Positions 22,275-27,367 of a DNA stretch of 27,367 nt are shown piece after piece; within the stretch, counting starts at the first letter, position 1, and every line of letters begins with the position of its first letter. The stretch is from Funneliformis mosseae (taxonomy: Eukaryota > Glomeromycota > Glomeromycetes > Glomerales > Glomeraceae), in assembly GCA_910592005.1 (NCBI GenBank), contig CAJVPP010000706.1, positions 1 to 27,367 of the forward strand, written 5' to 3'. The position numbers were made by a program, and so were the translations under genes. The notes under the pieces were generated by a model. That model was not told the origin of the DNA, ran no database searches, and saw only the letters and a program-made list of their open reading frames with translations.

Positions 22275-23303
22275 TAAAATAAACTAAATTCATTTAGCAA
22301 CTTTCTGGATTTGAACAGGAATGATAAACTCAAAGTACTCACAGTCAATAAATCTATCAATTAGTTCGCCATCTGAAACCTTTTTTTGATGAATACCTCT
22401 TCTCTCTCCACATCTTTTGCTTCATGTAAGCTCAAATCATTCATAATTAAAAACTTCATCGATAAACTTTCTTCACTATTGCGCCTCACATTATTACGAC
22501 CTGACTTATATGAACACTGGCCTTGTATGAGTTGCAACGTTGCTACTGAAACTGCTTTTCATATTTGGATATATTTAACGTACTCTTCAAAAATTATGGA
22601 CACAATCTCAGCTACTAAAAATGATCTTATTGATCAGCTAAACTTTTCATACAGAGCCAGATACACAGCACACCAAACTGAATTAGAGGATGTATTCAAC
22701 AACACTTTCGCATCACCTTCAAATGCTTCTAATGACTACACAGACATCATTCAATCCAGAATTTCATCTTCCTTTATAAATATTATTCACAAAATTATTG
22801 CAAATAAAGAACAATGCCTCTCCATCATTTCACGCTCGCTGCTCCTCTTTCACCAAAAGCTATATGATGACGTCTGGAAACACTGTTGCAACTTATTAAT
22901 CACCAAAGAGTATTCAATGGACATCACTAAACAAGACAAGCGTAAACGCAGTGCCAGTTCACCCTGCTTCACAGATAGACATCAAGCCTCTCTTTTAACT
23001 GGGAAACTTGAAAATATCTTGCGAACAAATTTGGCTACATATTCTCAGATTTTTAGATAGGCACTGACGTCTTCTTTTTCTTTTCTTGCTGAAATTAATC
23101 TTCATTAAGTATACATTTAGTGGAGTTGATATAAGGGAAAGACGATAATAGGTCAATTCAAACGGGTTTGCAATATAACTATGGGGATAGCTAGTATTTA
23201 GCATTTATTTTTGATTTACTTTGTATTTCTTTATATATAAATTTAATAAAGTTACTGGCAGTGCCACATCATTAAAAAAAAATAAAATAAAATAAACTAA
23301 ATT
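22275..23303 (+). mobile_element. 5'-truncated LINE insertion with 16-bp target-site duplication
   Basis: TAAAATAAACTAAATT occurs at 22275-22290 and again at 23288-23303, directly flanking 997 bp of much GC-richer DNA. That DNA holds the C-terminal coding end of a non-LTR retrotransposon, a 3' UTR (23061-23270) and an A-rich tail (ATTAAAAAAAAATAAAATAA). This is the footprint of target-primed reverse transcription with 5' truncation. The perfect duplication and near-normal composition show that it landed after the surrounding block had become AT-rich. Confidence 0.85.
22296..23060 (+). pseudogene. LINE ORF2 C-terminal fragment (zinc-knuckle end)
   Basis: One frame runs from 22296 to TAG at 23058-23060, with stops at 22362 (TAG) and 22374 (TGA), both fitting ancestral Trp. 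It reads LDLNRNDKLKVLTVNKSIN, later RPDLYEHWPCMSCNVATETA, then FHIWIY. This is the CxxC...H...C finger that follows the RNase H region in glomeromycete LINEs, with the last Cys apparently changed to Tyr. The rest (about 165 residues) is a helical tail of unknown role. Reverse transcriptase and RNase H are absent because of 5' truncation, so it is inactive. Any start in this fragment (TTG at 22386 or ATG at 22389) is not a natural one. Confidence 0.75.
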
Positions 23304-23754
23304 AAATATATTAAAGAAAATAAAATTATCTTATTACTAAGCAATAAAGTTGCTATATCAATAAAATTACCAGATCTGCAGGCAACTAAATGGATATTTA
23401 TGATCTACATAATTATCAAAGATAATAAAATTAACATTTAGATATTTATATAATGATCAACAGCAATAAAATAGACAAAATAATCTTCTTAAAGATCTAC
23501 ATGACAATAAAATTAACTTCTTAATCTATTAATTAAATCTATCTAAATTTTACCCATTATGATGTTAATAATCAGCTGTTAATTATTTAACCCAAATCCT
23601 CATCATTTACCAAAATTATCTTATTTAATAAATAAATAACTTGCAATTATATCCTTTTAAATTTATTTTTTACTTTATTAAATAATATTTAATGAGAGTT
23701 TAATAATATATATAATTATTGCTGATAATTTATTATTTTTAAATTTCATTATAG
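23304..23754. repeat. AT-rich tail with recurrent CAATAAAATTAAC-like motif
   Basis: Right end of the AT-rich block. The motif (C/T)AATAAAATTA(A/C)C recurs irregularly about five times between 23330 and 23515, often near GATCTACAT. It looks like a worn tandem or interspersed repeat. No coding potential. Confidence 0.35.
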
Positions 23755-23949
23755 GTATCCGAGTCTAACGAAAATCTCGAAGAAATTCATCAAAGCTTGC
23801 AAAAAAAAAAGCTCCTATGTTTCATATGGTTTTTTTTTTTTATTATTTACCGTTATCAATTAGCCATGTCACTATTAGCGAATTGCAAAAGTCAAAATTA
23901 TATATTGACGGATTTGTTAATTTGACGGGACTTATTATAGTTTTGTGAT
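23755..23949 (+). pseudogene. Exon-like fragment right of the AT-rich block
   Basis: After TTTCATTATAG the frame is open for 64 codons to TGA near 23947. It begins VSESNENLEEIHQSLQKKKA, then becomes hydrophobic and probably non-coding beyond an A-run and a T-run. Its first codons continue in phase from the acidic fragment ending at 16498. No family recognised. Confidence 0.25.
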
Positions 23950-24079
23950 TAGACGTTTTTTACTAATAATAAATTTTTTCCGAAGAGGAAATTCATGCCA
24001 ATTTTTTCATTTTTATATCATCAACATAGAAATAGAAATCAATTCTAGGTGAATATTTCGTAATATAATTTATTCGTAT
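23950..24079. other. Short AT-rich spacer
   Basis: No feature seen between the exon-like fragment and the ATCGATT-rich repeat. Confidence 0.4.
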
Positions 24080-24726
24080 GGAATCGATTTCGATATTTTG
24101 AATCGATTTGAGAATCGATTTAATCTCGGTTATTTTTTTCTCAAGATTCGACTCGAAGTTTCAATTTTCGGTTTTCGATTAATCGAGTACGATCGATCCA
24201 TTGAGTTAGGTGCTTGAAGAACGAACACCTTAAATAAATAAAATTTAAAAAAAAAAGTTCAAAATTAAAATAATTAATTAAAAAAATTGCGAATATTAAA
24301 ATTAATTAAAATAAAAAAAAAAAAGATCAAAAAATCACGGAGGGTAAAATTAAAAATATTAGTAGAATTAAAAAAAATCAAATTAAACCCGCCTTTATTT
24401 ATAAAAAAAATAATTAAAAAAAATTCGCGATTTTGAACCGATTTAAGTCTAGTCCTAAGAAAGATTTACTTAACTTCTTCTTTTTAATACGATTTTTTGT
24501 GTAGTTGGTTTTTTAGTCAAATCTATATGGAGACACGATAAAGGTTGAAAGTGTGAAGGAGGAATTTATTATTACAAGATTTCGGACGTTTTTTCTCTGA
24601 AATAAATATAACTAATATTATAATTATTTTAACATATATAATATCTGACATTTTCATTTTTTTTTTCGCAGTTACTGCGCCGTTCGTAATTGCCGATTTC
24701 TTGTAGCTAATATATAAAAAAATAAA

Positions 24727-24754
24727 TTTTTTTTTTTTTTAAAAAAAAAAAAAA
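24727..24754. repeat. T14-A14 palindromic tract
   Basis: Fourteen T followed at once by fourteen A; a similar T8-A12 tract follows near 24824-24843, within a long A-rich low-complexity stretch (24720-24900). Same form as the T14-A27 tract before the P450 gene. Confidence 0.8.
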
Positions 24755-24926
24755 GAAATTAACAGAAAATTATAAAAAAAATACATAATTAAGAAAACCG
24801 AAAGTAAACAAATAAATTTCATCTTTTTTTTAAAAAAAAAAAAATAATTAAAATAAAAAAATTTTAAAAAAAAAAAATAATTAAAAAAAAAAAATTAAAA
24901 GTTAGCGTTAAGATTAGGATTATCAT

Positions 24927-25303
24927 TAGGGATGTTAAGAGGTCCTAAGCGGTCCTAAAAATCCCAAGACAATTACAAAGAATTATTTTTACAAATTTAT
25001 ATATGAAACTTGTCTATTATAATGTTTTAATGAGCTACTTAATGAAACTAAATAATAAACCCTCCCGGAATCCCAGAATTTCTTAAAATTTAAATTTTGG
25101 GATTTAGGACCGGTTCTATACTTAGCGGTCATCATCAAAATTGCCAATTTAGAATATCATTTTCGCTTTTTACAAATTAATTAAAAAATTTTTATGACAT
25201 TTTTTTTGATGGGGATTACTTATTATAGATAGGTGATTAGAATTCTCTAGAGTTAGTAATTCTTAAAGCGTAAGGACTGGTTAAGGACCGCTTAACATCC
25301 CTA
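24927..25303. mobile_element. hAT-like MITE, 377 bp
   Basis: The left end TAGGGATGTTAAGAGGTCCT and the reverse complement of the right end, TAGGGATGTTAAGCGGTCCT, differ at one of 20 positions. The TAGGGATG start is of the type seen in hAT elements. The flanks ATTATCAT (24919-24926) and ATTATTTA (25304-25311) share the first five of eight bases, compatible with a worn 8-bp duplication. Sub-terminal GGTCCTAA/GGACCG repeats point inward from both ends, as in transposase-binding arrays. No ORF, so non-autonomous. Confidence 0.65.
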
Positions 25304-25772
25304 ATTATTTATAAAAAAAATCAATAAATTTATTATGAATTTTAAATTTTTTTTGTTATAGTTATGCTTAACTTTAAAAAGTAAGTTTTTCAACATTTAT
25401 TTCACGCCGTGTTAGCGAAACCTCGGGCATCGCCTGGTTAAAATCGCTAGTTTAATGATAATAATTTATCGCGAAATCAAATTTTTTTTTAATAATACTT
25501 TACAATTTATGGTTTAGTATTTATAATAATTTGTTTATTTAAATTTTTGGACATGAATATTGTCAAAATATTTTAAATTCTTTCATATATTTTTGTAACT
25601 AAGCAACTAATTCAACTTCCACTTCATATAGTTAGAATAATTATAATGTGCCACTGAGCATTATATATAGGTATATGTCATTTTACGTCTAAAATAGATT
25701 CGATTTTTTACATGATTTCAATTCGATTTTCGATTAATTCGATTTCATTAGAATCGATTCCAATCCCCAGCT

Positions 25773-26030
25773 GCACGAAGACGTTCAGTGAAGAAGAAAA
25801 AACCTGAATTTGTGATAGGGACTGCTACCATTAGTTGATATATCAGAAAGAACCATGAGAAATTTGGAGCTCCTGATGGTATGAAATGTATAATTTAGGT
25901 ATATATCAAATTTCATCCTCGTCACAAATTTAAAGTCTTGAAGATCGTTGTCTGTAATATATATGAACATTTAGATAATGAAAATAAAGAAGCATTATTA
26001 AAATTATTCTTGGTATGCGCGTATTTTTAA
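25773..26030 (+). pseudogene. Broken gene fragment, unknown family
   Basis: One plus frame gives ARRRSVKKKKPEFVIGTATI, then YIRKNHEKFGAPDGMK, VYIKFHPRHKFKVLKIVV and CNIYEHLDNENKEALLKLFL, ending TAA at 26028-26030. Stops interrupt at 25836-25838 (TGA) and 25896-25898 (TAG). Just upstream another frame reads SCTKTFSEEEK, suggesting a frameshift near 25795. It starts right at the border of the composite repeat, so the repeat may have cut the gene or carried the piece. The mixed, non-AT-biased residues argue for real coding ancestry. The minus ORF at 25785-25970 is its shadow. Confidence 0.45.
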
Positions 26031-26441
26031 AATTCTTGTATTGATAATTTACTAACTTGTTATTAATACTATAAATACTTGTATTAATAATATTTTAAAA
26101 TGATTACAAATATACATAGTTATACAAATCAAATATAATAATATAAACAAAAAAAATTTTAATAAAATTTTTTTTAAAAGCGTTTCATTTATGTTACGCA
26201 AATTGTTTTTAATATGATAAGTGTCAATCAATGTGATGGGATATACCGGATACATGTGATACATTAATTTTAAAATAAATTTATTTTATCTATCAATTCA
26301 AAAAAAAAAATCCGAATCCAGTTCGATCATTTAATCATTATTCAAGAAAGATGGAAATATAATTTTGCGAACTTTTATAAAAAAAGGTATAATTTCAAAA
26401 AACAAAAAAAAAAAACAAAAAAAAAAAAAATCATAAACGCC
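26031..26441. promoter_or_regulatory. ML gene upstream region with TATA-like box and A-tracts
   Basis: TATAAAAAAA at 26376-26385 lies about 60 bp before the ATG and is the best TATA candidate in the window. Between it and the ATG are A-tracts interrupted by C (about 26397-26430), which would form an A-rich 5' leader. The rest is AT-rich with no ORF of merit. Confidence 0.45.
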
Positions 26442-26879
26442 ATGAATAATTTTATTTTTGCAACCATTATATTGGCCATGATTTCAATGGTAAATGCTAA
26501 AAATGCATATATGCCGTGCGTTGCTATATACCCTTCTAATACACTATCCCTTGTAACACTTTCACCTGATCCTGTCGCTGGAAAACCTTATGATTATACT
26601 ATTTACACAGTTCTAGATAAAGATGTCATAAGTGATGACTATTTAGAAGTCGATATTGTTGATGATAAATCAAATCCTTTATCTGATCCTTTTACTATGG
26701 ATATTTGTTCTAGTACTGGAATTAAGTGTCCAATTAAAGCTTTAACCTTAATTAAACTTTCAACGGAAGTTCCAATACCAGCCACTTTACCTACTGCATA
26801 CCATTTTATAGTTACTATTACTAATCCTAATAATAAAACCAATCCTTTAGCCTGTGCATATTCTTATCCGAGTAAATAA
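26442..26879 (+). CDS. Secreted ML-domain (NPC2/PG-PI transfer-like) lipid-binding protein
   Basis: A single exon of 145 residues. Residues 1-19 form a signal peptide (MNNFIFATIILAMISMVNA, likely cleaved before KN). The mature part has four cysteines, C26, C89, C96 and C138, as expected for disulfides of the ML fold. The typical segment is CPIKALTLIKLSTEVPIPA, followed by AYHFIVTITNPN and a final CAYSY. ML proteins are small beta-sandwiches that bind lipids such as sterols or phosphatidylglycerol/phosphatidylinositol; this one would act in the secretory pathway, vacuole or outside the cell. The length is normal and the frame intact. The start is fixed by the signal peptide. It sits alone, with a TATA-like box upstream and AATAAA downstream. 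Lipid specificity cannot be told from sequence. Confidence 0.85.
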   Translation: MNNFIFATIILAMISMVNAKNAYMPCVAIYPSNTLSLVTLSPDPVAGKPYDYTIYTVLDKDVISDDYLEVDIVDDKSNPLSDPFTMDICSSTGIKCPIKALTLIKLSTEVPIPATLPTAYHFIVTITNPNNKTNPLACAYSYPSK

Positions 26880-27367
26880 ATCATTTTTTTTTTGTTACAC
26901 ATTTACTTTTTAATTATTATAAATAGTCATTTTTCATTGAATTAATAATAAATACACTATATTTAATATGTATTGGGGATAATAACATCCCTTATTTAAA
27001 GGAATATGTGTTACAAAACATTTCTGAAATTCCTGTTGCATCTCTATCTATCATATAATACTATACTGTAACTCTTATATATTCTTAAGTTCCTTGAATA
27101 TAAATCGAAACACAAATAATTTTTTACCGAATTGTAATTTTAATAACAAAGAACCAATCAATTATTATATCAATTTGATGTTTAATGAGACTTTTTTTTT
27201 GATACATTAACAGTTGCTTATTATCTGTTGCGCTATATATCAAAATAACAAACTTGTAAATTATTATTTTAGCTTAAATTTCTTTTGCATTTGTATAGCA
27301 GTGGAAATTTAAAGTCTTCGTTGCAGGAAGCCGAGTCATTCAGGATTTATACATTACAAAATTTTTT
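26880..27367. terminator. 3' flank of the ML gene
   Basis: T-rich sequence follows the stop, with a polyadenylation-type AATAAA at 26947-26952. The remaining about 400 bp to the window end holds no gene I can support. Confidence 0.45.

Larger units (their letters stand above)
16499..23754. other. 7.3-kb block of extreme A+T, CpG-poor, with nested repeats
   Basis: From about 16800 to 22270 the DNA is almost only A and T, and I count only about a dozen CpG. No ORF above 60 codons exists apart from the later LINE insertion. The composition changes sharply at about 23754, where CpG-bearing DNA resumes. It begins GTGTGTAAT and ends TTCATTATAG, as an intron would. Plausible contents are old transposons worn down by C-to-T change (cytosine methylation with deamination, or a RIP-like process), plus an inverted-repeat element at 20364-20564 and a younger LINE at 22291-23287. 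An alternative is a satellite-like or other naturally AT-rich region. Confidence 0.7.
24080..25771. repeat. Composite repeat bounded by inverted TGGAATCGATT motifs
   Basis: TGGAATCGATTT (24079-24090) on the left and GAATCGATTCCA (25751-25762, followed by ATCCCC) on the right are in inverted orientation. Both ends are rich in ATCGATT/TTCGATT variants (24081-24200 and 25695-25765). The interior is full of A- and T-runs and carries a nested hAT-like MITE. It is consistent with an old long-TIR element whose outer ends have diverged. Ends approximate; no coding sequence inside. Confidence 0.35.

Noticed and set aside
22298..22380. tRNA-like signal on the minus strand (B-box-like TGTTCAAATCC, A-box-like TGGCGAAC)
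   Set aside because: The acceptor and anticodon stems do not pair, and the stretch reads in frame as the LINE C-terminal region inside the 16-bp target duplication.
22386..23060. Independent 224-codon gene
   Set aside because: The start is a TTG/ATG inside a LINE ORF fragment, and homologous frame continues upstream through two stops.
23330..23515. CRISPR-like array
   Set aside because: Repeats are imperfect, irregularly spaced and AT-simple, and the genome is eukaryotic.
26639..26842. Minus-strand ORF opposite the ML gene
   Set aside because: It is the antisense shadow of a clear ML coding sequence.

Overview
The window looks like nuclear DNA of an arbuscular mycorrhizal fungus of the Rhizophagus/Glomus type. 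The reasons are very high A+T, introns of about 65-85 nt with GT..AG ends, a kinase-Sel1 gene of a kind that is hugely expanded in these fungi, a MIR-domain protein, an ML-domain secreted protein, and dense decayed transposons. The assignment rests on gene style and composition; no database search was possible.

Layout. 1-2875 is the 3' part of a protein kinase-Sel1 repeat gene, broken by about five frameshifts and three in-frame stops. 3987-4600 is a complete but internally deleted Tc1/mariner element with perfect 26-bp terminal inverted repeats (TIRs) and a TA duplication. 5127-6792 is an intact two-exon cytochrome P450. 6793-11016 is intergenic with three foldback/inverted-repeat elements. 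11017-12236 is an intact four-exon gene whose protein joins a Gag-like helical region to MIR repeats. 13070-14511 (minus) holds coding-like pieces with good splice signals but no continuous frame.

16499-23754 is a 7.3-kb block of extreme A+T and very few CpG. It contains a transition-riddled inverted-repeat element and a much younger 5'-truncated LINE tail with a perfect 16-bp target-site duplication. The block starts with GT, ends with AG, and the flanking coding-like pieces join in phase, so it may be a hugely expanded intron of a dead gene. 24080-25771 is a repeat region rich in ATCGATT, with a nested hAT-like MITE. 25773-26030 is a short broken gene fragment. 26442-26879 is an intact secreted ML (NPC2-like) lipid-binding protein.

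The three intact genes (P450, Gag-like/MIR, ML) are separate transcription units, all on the plus strand, with no evident shared pathway beyond a possible lipid theme for P450 and ML. The rest is mostly mobile-element debris and gene relics. No CRISPR array, rRNA or convincing tRNA was seen.
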